A stretch of 64,000 nucleotides of DNA from an uncultured Oscillospiraceae bacterium (GCA_947625815.1 CANQPU010000001.1:62001-126000), one strand, 5' to 3'; numbered from the stretch's first letter, positions 37,662 to 47,171 are shown. The notes: generated by a model not told the origin, from the letters alone. Translations and numbers: made by a program.

Positions 37662-38501
37662 ATGTCAACCATCGGCATCGTTGGCCTGGGGCTCATCGGG
37701 GGCTCCATGGCCAAGGCTGTAAAATTCCACACCGACCATACCGTCTACGGCGCGGATATCGATCCCGACACCATGGCCCTGGCCTTTGCCTCCGGGGCCA
37801 TCGACGGGGAGCTGGACGCGCGGAGCCTTTCCGAGTGCGACCTTCTCCTCCTGGCCCTGCCCCCTGAGGCGCTGATAAGCTGGGCGGAGGAGAACGCGCC
37901 CAAAATAGCCAAAACCGCCGTGGTGGTGGATCTGTGCGGCGTGAAGCGGCGGATCTGCGCGGCGCTGCGGCCTCTTTCGGAGAAGTATGGCTTCTCCTAC
38001 GTGGGCGGCCATCCCATGGCGGGCAAGGAGCACGGGGGCTTCAAAAGCTCCACGGCCCTCCTCTTCGCCGGGGCGGCCATGATCCTGACCCCCGACGAAA
38101 GGGCCGACGCGCCGCTTCTGGAGCGGCTGAAGGCCTTCTTCCTCTCCCTGGGCTTCGGCTCCATCACCTGCTCCACCCCCGCCGAGCACGACCGCATCAT
38201 CTCCTACACCTCCCAGCTGTGCCACATCACCTCCTCCGCCTTTGTGAAGTCCCCCACGGCCCAGACCCACATGGGCTTCTCCGCCGGCTCCTTCCGGGAC
38301 ATGACGCGGGTGGCGTATCTTGACGAGAACATGTGGACCCAGCTTTTCCTGGCCGACAGCGACTTTCTCACCGGGGAGCTGGACACGCTGATCTCGCACC
38401 TGCGCGAGTACCGGGACGCCATCGCGTCCGGGGACGGGGACAGGCTCCGGAGCCTCCTCCGGGAGGGCCGGGAGCTGAAAATGACCGCGGGAGGTACATG
38501 A
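37662..38501 (+). CDS. tyrA: Prephenate dehydrogenase
   Basis: This 279-aa enzyme makes 4-hydroxyphenylpyruvate, the tyrosine precursor. The NAD(P) fold motif GLGLIGGS is at residues about 8-15, GGHPMAGKEHGG is the catalytic-region motif, and the helical C-terminal domain carries the prephenate site. There is no ACT domain, unlike some TyrA. The ATG at 37662 follows AAAGGAAG, and the stop overlaps the aroB start. Confidence 0.92.
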   Translation: MSTIGIVGLGLIGGSMAKAVKFHTDHTVYGADIDPDTMALAFASGAIDGELDARSLSECDLLLLALPPEALISWAEENAPKIAKTAVVVDLCGVKRRICAALRPLSEKYGFSYVGGHPMAGKEHGGFKSSTALLFAGAAMILTPDERADAPLLERLKAFFLSLGFGSITCSTPAEHDRIISYTSQLCHITSSAFVKSPTAQTHMGFSAGSFRDMTRVAYLDENMWTQLFLADSDFLTGELDTLISHLREYRDAIASGDGDRLRSLLREGRELKMTAGGT

Positions 38502-39583
38502 TGGACAGAGATATCTTACATGTGGACGCCGGCGGCGGCTACGATATCCTCATAGAGCCCGGCGTTCTGGACCGCGCCGGCGCGCGTATTAAGGCCGCCC
38601 TTCCCAAGGCGAAGCGCCTTTTTGTGGTCACCGACTCGAACGTCTCGCCCCTCTACGGGCCCAGGCTGGTGGCGTCGCTGGAGACTCACGGCTTTGAGGT
38701 CCACACCAGAGTCATCCCGGCGGGGGAGACCTCCAAATGCGCCGCCGGGCTCACGGACCTTTGGGAGTGGATGACCGCCCACGGCATCACCCGCACCGAC
38801 GCCGTGGCGGCGCTGGGCGGGGGAGTGACGGGGGATCTGGCTGGCTTTACGGCCTCCACCGTTCTGCGCGGCGTGGGACTTGTCCAGATCCCCACCACGC
38901 TTTTGAGCCAGGTGGACTCCTCCGTGGGCGGAAAGACCGCCATTGACCTCCCCACCGGCAAAAACCTGGCCGGGACCTTTTACCAGCCACACCTTGTCCT
39001 CATGGACCCGGAGACCCTGGCGACCCTGCCCGACGGCGACTTCATGTCCGGCATGGCGGAGGTCGTCAAATACGGCTGTATTTGGGACGCGGCCTTCTTT
39101 GACTTTCTGGCCGACCGCCCCTCCCGGCCGGCGCTCATGGGGGACATCACCCACATCCTCCGCACCTGCTGTGACATCAAGCGCCAGGTGGTGGATGCCG
39201 ACGAGCACGACACCGGCCTGCGGATGATCCTGAACTTCGGCCACACCCTGGGCCACGCCTACGAGCTGGCGGGGGAGTACACAAAATGGTCCCACGGTCA
39301 GGCCGTGGCCGCCGGCATGGTGACGGCGGCGAGACTCGGCGTGGAGCTGGGGGTCACCGACCCCGGCGTGCCGTGTAAGATCGAAAGCGTCCTGGCGTCC
39401 CTGGGCCTGCCCACCCATATCGACTGCGATTTTGAACACATCGAAAAGGCCGTGGGCATCGACAAAAAGAGCGCCGGGGACAGCGTGACCTTGATATTGC
39501 TGGAGAAGATCGGCGCGGTCAGGCCCATGAAGCTGCCCAAGAGTCAGGTCCTGGAGACTCTTGCCGGGATGAACAGGAGGTAA
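38501..39583 (+). CDS. aroB: 3-Dehydroquinate synthase
   Basis: This 360-aa NAD- and metal-dependent enzyme cyclises DAHP to 3-dehydroquinate. GGGVTGDLAGFTAST, QVDSSVGGKTAIDL and NFGHTLGHAYE hold the nucleotide-, substrate- and metal-binding residues. GGGAGG at 38489-38494 favours ATG 38501 over the adjacent ATG 38498. The 1-nt overlap with tyrA implies coupling. Confidence 0.95.
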   Translation: MDRDILHVDAGGGYDILIEPGVLDRAGARIKAALPKAKRLFVVTDSNVSPLYGPRLVASLETHGFEVHTRVIPAGETSKCAAGLTDLWEWMTAHGITRTDAVAALGGGVTGDLAGFTASTVLRGVGLVQIPTTLLSQVDSSVGGKTAIDLPTGKNLAGTFYQPHLVLMDPETLATLPDGDFMSGMAEVVKYGCIWDAAFFDFLADRPSRPALMGDITHILRTCCDIKRQVVDADEHDTGLRMILNFGHTLGHAYELAGEYTKWSHGQAVAAGMVTAARLGVELGVTDPGVPCKIESVLASLGLPTHIDCDFEHIEKAVGIDKKSAGDSVTLILLEKIGAVRPMKLPKSQVLETLAGMNRR

Positions 39584-39585
39584 GC

Positions 39586-40740
39586 GTGGACATACGTATC
39601 ACCCCCCACCCCCTCTCCGGCGAGGTGACGCCTCCCCCCTCCAAGTCCCTGTCCCACCGGGCGCTGATCGCCGCGGCGCTGGCCGGGTGCGAGGAGCGGA
39701 TCGGGAATCTGGCCCGGTCCCAGGACATCGCCGCCACCAGGCGGTGCATGGAGGCCCTGCTGACCCCCTCCGACGGCTTCCCCGTGCTGGACTGCGGGGA
39801 GTCCGGCTCCACTCTCCGGTTTCTCATCCCGCTGGCCCTGGTCCTGCGGGGCGGGGCGAAATTTACAGGCCGCGGGCGGCTCATGGAGCGGCCCATGGAG
39901 CCGTATTTCGCCATTTTCCGGGAGAAGAACATCCACTTTGAGAAAAACGGCGGCGAGCTCACCGTCACGGGCCAGCTCACCCCCGGCGACTACCGGCTCC
40001 CGGGCGACGTGTCCAGCCAGTTCATCACGGGCCTCCTCTACGCCCTGCCCCTGCTTGCGGGAAGCTCCCGGATCCTCATGACCTCGGCCCTTCAAAGCCG
40101 GGAGTACGTGACCATGACGCTGGAGGTCCTCCGCAAGTACGGGATCACGGTGAAAAACGAGAGCTTTCAGCGGTTTGCCGTGCCGGGAGATCAGAAATAC
40201 GTCCCCACGGATCTCACCGTGGAGGCCGACTGGTCCCAAGCGGGCTTCTGGTACGCGGCCAGGGCCCTGGGCCACCCGCTGGAGATCACGGGATTGGAGC
40301 CCAACTCCCCCCAGGGGGACAGGATCGCGGCGGCGTACAGCGAGGCCCTGCCCGATACCGTGGACCTGTCCCAAATCCCCGACCTGCTCCCGCCGCTGGC
40401 GGCCATGGCGGCGGCGAAGGCGGGCGAGACACGGTTTGTCAACGCCGCGCGGCTGCGCATGAAGGAGTCGGACCGCATCGCGACCACGGCGAATATGCTC
40501 CGGGCCTTCGGCGTGCCCTGTCAGGAGGGGCCGGACTTCCTCAACGTCACCGGCAGGGAGAAGCTGCGCTCCTGCACCGTGGACGGGGCCAACGACCACC
40601 GGATCGTCATGGCGGCGGCCATTCTGGCCGCCTGTGCCGACGGGCCCGTCACCATCCTGGGGGCGGAGGCCGTGAACAAGTCCTACCCCACCTTTTTTGA
40701 CGAGTACAGAAGACTTGGAGGGATCGCGGATGTCCTCTGA
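39586..40740 (+). CDS. aroA: 3-Phosphoshikimate 1-carboxyvinyltransferase (EPSP synthase)
   Basis: This 384-aa enzyme adds enolpyruvate to shikimate 3-phosphate. Recognised motifs are PPSKSLSHRALIAAAL at the N-terminus, DCGESGSTLRFL, and RMKESDRIATTANMLRAFG and NDHRIVMAAAI in the C-terminal half. It starts with GTG 2 nt after aroB. It is about 40 residues shorter than typical EPSP synthases (about 425 aa), and the shortening looks like trimmed loops rather than a truncated end. Confidence 0.93.
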   Translation: MDIRITPHPLSGEVTPPPSKSLSHRALIAAALAGCEERIGNLARSQDIAATRRCMEALLTPSDGFPVLDCGESGSTLRFLIPLALVLRGGAKFTGRGRLMERPMEPYFAIFREKNIHFEKNGGELTVTGQLTPGDYRLPGDVSSQFITGLLYALPLLAGSSRILMTSALQSREYVTMTLEVLRKYGITVKNESFQRFAVPGDQKYVPTDLTVEADWSQAGFWYAARALGHPLEITGLEPNSPQGDRIAAAYSEALPDTVDLSQIPDLLPPLAAMAAAKAGETRFVNAARLRMKESDRIATTANMLRAFGVPCQEGPDFLNVTGREKLRSCTVDGANDHRIVMAAAILAACADGPVTILGAEAVNKSYPTFFDEYRRLGGIADVL

Positions 40741-41824
40741 AATCGGAAAAAACCTGAAGATCTCCGTCTTCGGCCAGTCCCACGGCCGGGCCATCGGCGT
40801 GGTGATGGACGGCCTGCCCGCCGGCATCGCCATTGACGAGGAAGAATTATATAAATTCATGTCCCGCCGCAAGCCGGGGACCTCAAGGCTCTCCACCCAG
40901 CGGCGGGAGGAGGACCGGCCCGTGTTCCTCGCGGGCCTTATGGACGGCGTCACCGCCGGCTCGCCCCTTTGCGCCGTCATAGAGAATACCGACGTCCGCT
41001 CCGGCGACTACGCCGGCCTTGCCGACCTGCCCCGGCCCTCCCACGCCGACTTCACCGCCCGGATGCGCTACGGGGAGGCGGTGGACATGCGCGGCTCGGG
41101 CCACTTCTCCGGCCGGCTCACGGCCCCTCTGTGCATCGCCGGCGGCATCGCCAGGCAGATCCTGGGTCAAAGGGGCGTCTACGTGGGCGCCCATCTTTTA
41201 AGCGTGGAGAACGAGTCCGACGAGCCCTTCCCGCTTTTCCCGACGCCGGAGCTTTTCGCCGCCGTGGCGGACAGATCCCTGCCGGTCATCGACGAGGCCG
41301 CCGGGGCGCGGATGGCCGCCGCCATTGAGGCGGCCCGGGCGGAGGCCGACAGCGTGGGCGGCGTCATCGAGTGCGCCGCCGTGGGCCTGCCCGCGGGCCT
41401 GGGCTCGCCCATGTTCGACGGGGTGGAGAACCGTCTGGCCGCGGCGCTCTTCGGGGTGCCCGCGGTGAAGGGCGTGGAGTTCGGGGCCGGGTTTGCCGCC
41501 GCGGGGATGAGGGGGAGCCGGCACAACGACCCCTTCGTCATCCGGGACGGACAGGTCCGGACCTCCAAGAACGACGCCGGCGGACTCATCGGCGGCATCA
41601 CCACGGGGATGCCCCTCGTCGCCAGATGCGCCATGAAGCCCACGCCGTCCATCGGCCGGAAGCAGCAGACCGTGAGCCTTTCCCAAATGGCCCCGGCGGA
41701 GCTTGAGATCAAGGGCCGCCACGATCCCTGCGTGGCCGTCAGGGCCGTACCGGTCATCGAGGCGGTCACCGCCTTTACCATCCTGGATATACTTATGGAG
41801 GGAAATGAAAATGGAATTACCTGA
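40730..41824 (+). CDS. aroC: Chorismate synthase
   Basis: This 364-aa FMN enzyme forms chorismate from EPSP. SVFGQSHGRAIGVVMDGLPAG at the start, RGSGHFSGRLTAPLCIAGGIA and the C-terminal MKPTPSIGRKQQTV are family motifs. The ATG at 40730 overlaps aroA by 11 nt, with CTTGGAGGGAT upstream. Confidence 0.95.
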   Translation: MSSEIGKNLKISVFGQSHGRAIGVVMDGLPAGIAIDEEELYKFMSRRKPGTSRLSTQRREEDRPVFLAGLMDGVTAGSPLCAVIENTDVRSGDYAGLADLPRPSHADFTARMRYGEAVDMRGSGHFSGRLTAPLCIAGGIARQILGQRGVYVGAHLLSVENESDEPFPLFPTPELFAAVADRSLPVIDEAAGARMAAAIEAARAEADSVGGVIECAAVGLPAGLGSPMFDGVENRLAAALFGVPAVKGVEFGAGFAAAGMRGSRHNDPFVIRDGQVRTSKNDAGGLIGGITTGMPLVARCAMKPTPSIGRKQQTVSLSQMAPAELEIKGRHDPCVAVRAVPVIEAVTAFTILDILMEGNENGIT

Positions 41825-42953
41825 GATCAGGGAGAAGATCGACAAGGTCGATGCGCAGCTCCTCAGACTCTTCCTGGAGCGGATGGAGCTTTCAAAAAAC
41901 GTGGCGGAGGTGAAGGCCCGGGATAACCTGCCCATCCTCAACAAGGAGCGGGAGCGGGAGATCCTCCGTTGGGCCCAGGAGCAGTCCGGGGAATTTGAGC
42001 TTTACAGCCACCGGCTCTTTTCCACCCTCTTTGAGCTGAGCCGCACCTACCAGCGCAAGTACCGCACCACAGGCTCTCGCGTGCGCTCCTTTATCGAAAG
42101 CTCCCTGAAGGATACGCCGGAGCTCTTCCCGGAGAGCGGCCTCATCGCCTGCCAGGGCGTGGAGGGGGCCTACTCCCAGATGGCCGCGGACCGGATGTTC
42201 CCCCGGGGGAGCATCATGTACGTCAAGACCTTTGAGGCGGTATTTGACGCCGTGGAGAGCGGCTTCTGCCAATTCGGGATCGTGCCCATCGAGAATAGCT
42301 CCAACGGCTCGGTCCGCGCCGTCTACGATCTGCTCCAGGTCAAGAACCTCACCATCGTCCGCTCCGAGCGGCTGTGCATCTCCCATGAGCTTCTGGTAAA
42401 GCCGGGGACAAAGCTTGCGGACGTGAAAAAGATCATCTCCCACGAGCAGGCCCTGGGCCAGTGCAGTGGATTCCTCAAGTCCCTGGGGGATAAGGTGGAG
42501 GTCGAGAAGTGCGACAACACCGCCATGGCCGCCAAATTCGTGGCGGAGTCCCCGGACAGGTCCGTGGCCGCCATCTCCAGCTCCAACTGCGCGGAGCTCT
42601 ACGGTCTGGAGGCTCTGGACTGCGGACACATCCAGAACTCGGACAACAACTACACCCGCTTCATCTGCGTGTCGAAGACCCCCGCCGTCTACCCGGGGGC
42701 CAACCGCATCACCCTGGTCCTCAGCTGTGAGCACCGCCCCGGCGCCCTCTATGATGTCCTCAGCCACATCTCCGCGCTGGAGCTGAACCTCATCAAGCTG
42801 GAATCCTGCCCCATGGTGGGACACGACTTTGAGTTTCTCTTCTTTTTCGAGATCGAGGCATCCGTCCGGGACCCCAAGGTGGTGGACATGCTGGAGAGCC
42901 TGGAGCACTCCTGCCGGTCCTTGCGGTATCTGGGCAATTATCAGGAGATTTGA
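41811..42953 (+). CDS. pheA: Chorismate mutase / prephenate dehydratase (P-protein)
   Basis: This 380-aa bifunctional enzyme converts chorismate through prephenate to phenylpyruvate. Residues about 1-90 form the AroQ-type mutase (IREKIDKVDAQLLRLFLERM), about 105-285 the dehydratase (GVEGAYSQMAA, NSSNGSVRAVYDLL) and about 295-380 an ACT domain that usually binds phenylalanine. GGAGGG at 41797-41802 favours ATG 41811 over ATG 41805. It overlaps aroC by 14 nt. Confidence 0.94.
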   Translation: MELPEIREKIDKVDAQLLRLFLERMELSKNVAEVKARDNLPILNKEREREILRWAQEQSGEFELYSHRLFSTLFELSRTYQRKYRTTGSRVRSFIESSLKDTPELFPESGLIACQGVEGAYSQMAADRMFPRGSIMYVKTFEAVFDAVESGFCQFGIVPIENSSNGSVRAVYDLLQVKNLTIVRSERLCISHELLVKPGTKLADVKKIISHEQALGQCSGFLKSLGDKVEVEKCDNTAMAAKFVAESPDRSVAAISSSNCAELYGLEALDCGHIQNSDNNYTRFICVSKTPAVYPGANRITLVLSCEHRPGALYDVLSHISALELNLIKLESCPMVGHDFEFLFFFEIEASVRDPKVVDMLESLEHSCRSLRYLGNYQEI

Positions 42954-42956
42954 GCC

Positions 42957-44210
42957 ATGGTTCGGATATTCGGACTGATCGGCGGACGACTGGGCCACAG
43001 CTGGTCGCCCCGGATCCACGCGGCCCTGGGGTGCAAGGGCTATAAGCTCTACGAGTTGGCCCCCCCGGAGCTGGAGGGCTTTCTCCGCCGTCCCGATCTG
43101 GGGGCCGTCAACGTCACCATCCCCTATAAGCGGGAGGTCTTCAAATATGTGGACGTGGTGGACCCGGCGGCGGAGGAGATCGGGGCCATCAACACCGTCG
43201 TCAGCCGGGGCGGGAAGCTCTACGGCTACAATACGGACAAGTACGGCCTTGAATTTGCCCTGAGGCAGGCGAAGATCTGCCTTTCCGGCAAAAAAGTGGC
43301 CATTCTCGGCTCAGGCGGCACCTCCCACACCGCCGCGGCGGCGGCCGGGTCCCTGGGGGCCCGGGAGATCGTCATCATCTCCCGCTCGGGGGAAAATAAC
43401 TATGAGAACCTGGAGAAAAACGCCGACACCCAGATCCTCATAAACACCACCCCCGTGGGCATGTATCCCGATTGCCCCGCCGCGCCCCTCTCCCTCCGGG
43501 CGTTCCCGAGGCTGGAGGGCGTCATGGATGTCATCTTCAACCCTCTGCGCACCGGGCTCCTGATGGAGGCGGAGGCGCTGGGGATCCCCCACACCGGCGG
43601 GCTCGTCATGCTGGCGGCCCAGGCCAAGGCGGCCGAGGAGCACTTTTTCGGGAAGCCCATAGACGAGGCGAGGATCGGGGAGATCGTCGCCGGGCTTGCG
43701 CGGGACGTCACGAACATCGTCCTCATCGGGATGCCCGGCTCGGGCAAGACCACCATCGGTAAATTCGTGGCCGCGCTGTCGGGCCGGGAGCTGGTGGACA
43801 TCGACAAGACCATCACCGCCCGGGAGGGCGTCCGCCCCGGGGACATCATTACAAAGCGGGGCGAGGCGGAATTCCGGCGGATCGAGACGCAGGTCCTGCG
43901 GGAGGTCTGCGCCTCCGGCGGGAAGATCGTCACCACCGGCGGCGGATGCGTCACGGTATCGGAGAATTATCCGATCCTCCACCAGTCGGGCCGCGTCTAC
44001 CGCATCGACCGGGCGCTCTCGGAGCTGTCCACCCGCGGCCGGCCCCTCTCCGCCGGGGGACTTGAGGGGCTGGAGGCGCTTTACAAGGCCCGCGCCCCCC
44101 TCTATGAGCGCTTCTCCGACGTGGGGATCGCCAACGACGGCACCCTGGAGGAGGCCGCGCAGAAGATTTGGAGTGATTTTTGTGAAAATACTTGTGATCA
44201 ACGGCCCTAA
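42957..44210 (+). CDS. aroEK: Shikimate dehydrogenase - shikimate kinase fusion
   Basis: This 417-aa protein joins two consecutive steps. Residues 1-245 form shikimate dehydrogenase: GHSWSP shikimate serines, Lys58 in IPYK, Asp94 in YNTD and a GSGGTSHTA nucleotide motif. Residues about 252-417 form shikimate kinase: Walker A GMPGSGKT (258-265), DIDK with Asp283 for magnesium/shikimate and GGGCV in the centre. Both parts keep their key residues. AGGAG precedes the ATG. Confidence 0.93.
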   Translation: MVRIFGLIGGRLGHSWSPRIHAALGCKGYKLYELAPPELEGFLRRPDLGAVNVTIPYKREVFKYVDVVDPAAEEIGAINTVVSRGGKLYGYNTDKYGLEFALRQAKICLSGKKVAILGSGGTSHTAAAAAGSLGAREIVIISRSGENNYENLEKNADTQILINTTPVGMYPDCPAAPLSLRAFPRLEGVMDVIFNPLRTGLLMEAEALGIPHTGGLVMLAAQAKAAEEHFFGKPIDEARIGEIVAGLARDVTNIVLIGMPGSGKTTIGKFVAALSGRELVDIDKTITAREGVRPGDIITKRGEAEFRRIETQVLREVCASGGKIVTTGGGCVTVSENYPILHQSGRVYRIDRALSELSTRGRPLSAGGLEGLEALYKARAPLYERFSDVGIANDGTLEEAAQKIWSDFCENTCDQRP

Positions 44211-44607
44211 TCTCAATATGCTTGGCATCCGGGAGCCGGACATTTACGGAAAGGTGACCTACGCCGGCCTTCTGGAGCTCATAAAGGGCGAGGCGGAGCG
44301 GCTCGGCGTGGAGGTGGAGTTCTACCAGTCCAACCACGAGGGCGCCCTTGTGGACGCCATTCAGGGCGCCTACGGGCGGGTGGACGGCATCGTCATAAAC
44401 CCCGGCGCCTACACCCACACCAGCGTGGCCCTGCTGGACGCCGTGAAGGCCGTGGGCATCCCCACGGTGGAGGTCCACATCTCTGACCCGGATACCCGCG
44501 AGGCGTTCCGCCGGGTCAGCTATATCCGTCAGGCGTGCGTAAGGACCGTGAAGGGCCAGGGGTTGGAGGGGTACTTGACGGCCCTGCGGAGCCTGGTGGA
44601 GAGGTAA
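44182..44607 (+). CDS. aroQ: 3-Dehydroquinate dehydratase, type II
   Basis: This 141-aa enzyme forms 3-dehydroshikimate. NGPNLNMLGIREPDIYG holds Arg17 and Tyr22 of the active-site loop; NPGAYTHTS and VEVHISD with the catalytic His follow. The GTG at 44182 lies 29 nt inside aroEK, with GGAGTG upstream. The last codons belong to a 33-bp tandem repeat that continues past the stop. It completes the pathway from DAHP to Phe and Tyr precursors. Confidence 0.95.
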   Translation: MKILVINGPNLNMLGIREPDIYGKVTYAGLLELIKGEAERLGVEVEFYQSNHEGALVDAIQGAYGRVDGIVINPGAYTHTSVALLDAVKAVGIPTVEVHISDPDTREAFRRVSYIRQACVRTVKGQGLEGYLTALRSLVER

Positions 44608-44647
44608 CTGACGGCCCTCCGGAGCCCGGTGGAGGGGTAAACAACGG
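44562..44647 (+). repeat. 33-bp tandem repeat spanning the end of aroQ
   Basis: About 2.6 copies of a 33-bp unit start at 44562, 44595 and 44628. The 33 bp ending with the aroQ stop (44575-44607) and the following 33 bp (44608-44640) match at 29 of 33 positions, so the stop codon and last ten codons are duplicated downstream. The copies have diverged by point changes. It looks like slippage or unequal exchange rather than a mobile element. Confidence 0.75.
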
Positions 44648-44723
44648 GGGGATAACGCATATAATAATACCGAACAACGGCGTTCATCGGACAGATGGAC
44701 GCCAACTTTTTTGGAGGTATTCT

Positions 44724-46538
44724 ATGTGCGGAATCGCGGGGCAGGTCGGCGGAGATGTCCGCTCGCTTCTGCCTGTTTTTGAGCTCATGCAGGGGACGCT
44801 CTCCCGCCGGGGGCCGGATCAGAAGGGAATGGCGGTTTTTGACGAGGCCGTCCTCATCCACGCGCGGCTGTCGGTCATGGACCCGGAAAACGGCCGCCAG
44901 CCCATGAGGCTCGGCGGGCTGACCCTCATTTATAACGGCGAGATCTACAACACCCCGGAGCTGAAGGCCCAGCTTTCGGCCCTGGGACACGTCTTTGAGA
45001 CGCGCTCTGACACGGAGGTCCTCCTCCACGCCTTTGACGAGTGGGGGGAGGCGTGCGTTGACAGGCTCAACGGAATCTACGCCTTCGCCGTCTGGGACAG
45101 CACGGCCAAGAGGCTCTTTCTGTGCCGGGACCGGATGGGCGTAAAGCCGCTTTTCTTCGCCCTCCGGGGGGACGCGATCATTTTCGCCTCCGAGCTGAAG
45201 ACCCTTCTCTGCCACCCGAACATAGAGCCCGTCCTTGACCGGGAGGGCCTGGCGCAGGTGATGCTCCTGGGCCCCGGCCGGGTCCCGGGCAGCGGCGTCT
45301 TCCGGGGCGTTTTTGAGCTCCTGCCCGGAGAATGCGGCTTTTTTGAGGCGGGGAGGCTGCGCCTGCGCCGTTACTGGCGCCTGAAAGACGGGGAGAACCG
45401 GGACACCTTCGGCGAGGCGGCCGAAAAGACCCGCTTTCTCGTCACCGACGCCATCCGCCGGCAGCTCGCCTCCGATGTGCCGCTCTGCACCTTCCTGTCC
45501 GGCGGGCTGGACTCCTCTCTCATCTCCTCCGTGGCGTACCGGACCTTCGCGGAGCGGGGGGAGACGCTGCGCACCGTCTCCGTGGATTACGCGGACAACG
45601 CCAAATACTTTAAAAAGTCCAAGTTCCAGCCCACCTCCGACCCGGAGTTCATCCTGCGTATGCGCGAGTACCTCCCCGGCGAGCACCATCTGACGGTCAT
45701 CGACACGCCGGAGCTCGTCCGGGCCCTCTACGACGCCGTGGAGGCCCGGGACCTGCCCGGTATGGCCGACGTGGACGCGTCGCTCCTCCTCTTCTGTCAG
45801 GACATCAGGAGGATCGCCACCGTGGCCGTATCCGGCGAATGCGCCGACGAGATCTTCGGCGGCTACCCCTGGTATCGGGATCCGACGGTCCGGGAGCGGG
45901 AGGGCTTCCCCTGGGCGCAATCCACCCTGTGGCGGGCCGGCTTCCTCCGGGACGGCGTCCTCGGCGGCATCGACCCCTATGAGTATGTGGACGCCTTCTA
46001 CCGCCGGACCTGCGAGGAGAGCGACATCCTGCCCGGGACAGGGCCTCTGGAGACACGGATGAAGCAGATGATGAATCTCAACGTGGACTGGTTCATGCAG
46101 ACGCTCCTGGACCGCAAGGACCGGATGAGCATGTGGAGCGGCCTGGAGGTGCGCGTGCCCTTCTGCGACCACCGCATCGCGGAATATCTCTACACCGTGC
46201 CCTGGGAGTACAAGGACCACAACGGCTTTGAAAAGGGGCTCCTCCGGGAGGCCATGCGCGGATATCTCCCGGACGAGGTGCTCTGGCGCAGAAAGAGCCC
46301 CTATCCCAAGACCCACAACCCCTCGTATCTGGCGGCCGTGTGCCGGGAGCTCCAGGCGGTCGTCAACGACCCGGCCCAGCCCCTGCACGAAATCGTGAAG
46401 ACCGGGGCGCTCCTGGAGCTCATGGCCTCCGACGTTTCCACCCCCTGGTACGGCCAGCTCATGACCACCCCGCAGACCGTGGCCTGGTTCTTGCAGCTCA
46501 ATCACTGGCTGAGGACCTACAAGGTGAGGATCGTTTAA
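44724..46538 (+). CDS. asnB: Asparagine synthase (glutamine-hydrolysing)
   Basis: This 604-aa enzyme makes asparagine from aspartate. The N-terminal Cys2 nucleophile (MCGIAGQVGG) and the RLSVMDP and YNGEIYN motifs form the glutaminase; the synthetase domain (from about 235) has the PP-loop FLSGGLDSSLISS and the GECADEIFGGYPW motif. TTGGAGG precedes the ATG. A TATAAT at 44660-44665 has no good -35, so it may be read through from the aro operon or from its own weak promoter. Confidence 0.94.
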   Translation: MCGIAGQVGGDVRSLLPVFELMQGTLSRRGPDQKGMAVFDEAVLIHARLSVMDPENGRQPMRLGGLTLIYNGEIYNTPELKAQLSALGHVFETRSDTEVLLHAFDEWGEACVDRLNGIYAFAVWDSTAKRLFLCRDRMGVKPLFFALRGDAIIFASELKTLLCHPNIEPVLDREGLAQVMLLGPGRVPGSGVFRGVFELLPGECGFFEAGRLRLRRYWRLKDGENRDTFGEAAEKTRFLVTDAIRRQLASDVPLCTFLSGGLDSSLISSVAYRTFAERGETLRTVSVDYADNAKYFKKSKFQPTSDPEFILRMREYLPGEHHLTVIDTPELVRALYDAVEARDLPGMADVDASLLLFCQDIRRIATVAVSGECADEIFGGYPWYRDPTVREREGFPWAQSTLWRAGFLRDGVLGGIDPYEYVDAFYRRTCEESDILPGTGPLETRMKQMMNLNVDWFMQTLLDRKDRMSMWSGLEVRVPFCDHRIAEYLYTVPWEYKDHNGFEKGLLREAMRGYLPDEVLWRRKSPYPKTHNPSYLAAVCRELQAVVNDPAQPLHEIVKTGALLELMASDVSTPWYGQLMTTPQTVAWFLQLNHWLRTYKVRIV

Positions 46539-46543
46539 AAAAA

Positions 46544-46572
46544 CCGGGCCGCGGCGAAAAGCCGCGGCCCGG
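46544..46572 (-). terminator. Intrinsic terminator of nrdDG
   Basis: A 12-bp perfect stem (46544-46555 with 46561-46572) has a 5-nt loop. On the minus strand it is followed by a run of seven T's (46543-46537), so it terminates nrdG transcripts. It overlaps the asnB end and may also serve the plus strand. Confidence 0.85.
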
Positions 46573-46590
46573 ATCCTGTATGTGTTTGTG

Positions 46591-47115
46591 TCACACCCCG
46601 TCCCAAAGGACGGTCCTGCCCGTTTTCAGAGTCTCCGGCAGGTCGATGAGGCGCTGGTTGCGCGAGCCCCGGAACCTGAGGGAGATGTCCTTCTCCGCCA
46701 GGATGAACTTTCCGTCCACCAGCACGTCAATGAGGGACAGGAGCTCATCCGTCACCTCGCATCGGGGGTGGGAGCCGTCCCGCAGGAGCTCGTCCAGCGT
46801 GAAGCCCGAGTAGCACCATACGGTCTTGTCGGGATACGTCTCCCGCACCCGGCGCACAAAGGGCAGAAGGGCCCGCTGGTTCCCCGGCTCCATGGGCTCG
46901 CCGCCCAGGAGCGTCAGGCCGTTTATATAGGAGGGGGCGAGCATGGACATCAGATCCTCCTCCGTCTCCCGGGTAAAGGGCTTTCCGAAGTCAAAGTCCC
47001 ACGTCTGGGGCTGGAAGCACCCCTCGCAGTGGTTGGTGCAGCCGGAGACGAAGAGCGTCACCCGGACCCCCTGCCCGTCGGCAATATCACAGTTTTTTAT
47101 CTCACCAAAATTCAT
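46591..47115 (-). CDS. nrdG: Anaerobic ribonucleotide reductase activating protein
   Basis: This 174-aa radical-SAM enzyme installs the glycyl radical on NrdD. The CX3CX2C iron-sulphur motif is Cys26, Cys30 and Cys33 in SGCTNHCEGC, and GGEP lies near residue 100. GAGGG about 6 nt ahead selects the ATG at 47115; a GTG at 47127 is the alternative. It follows nrdD by 56 nt. Confidence 0.95.
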   Translation of the reverse strand: MNFGEIKNCDIADGQGVRVTLFVSGCTNHCEGCFQPQTWDFDFGKPFTRETEEDLMSMLAPSYINGLTLLGGEPMEPGNQRALLPFVRRVRETYPDKTVWCYSGFTLDELLRDGSHPRCEVTDELLSLIDVLVDGKFILAEKDISLRFRGSRNQRLIDLPETLKTGRTVLWDGV

Positions 47116-47171
47116 GGATTCCCTCACATATCAATTTCCCCGGAGCTGTCGCCCCGGGGAAAGTATTGGTT

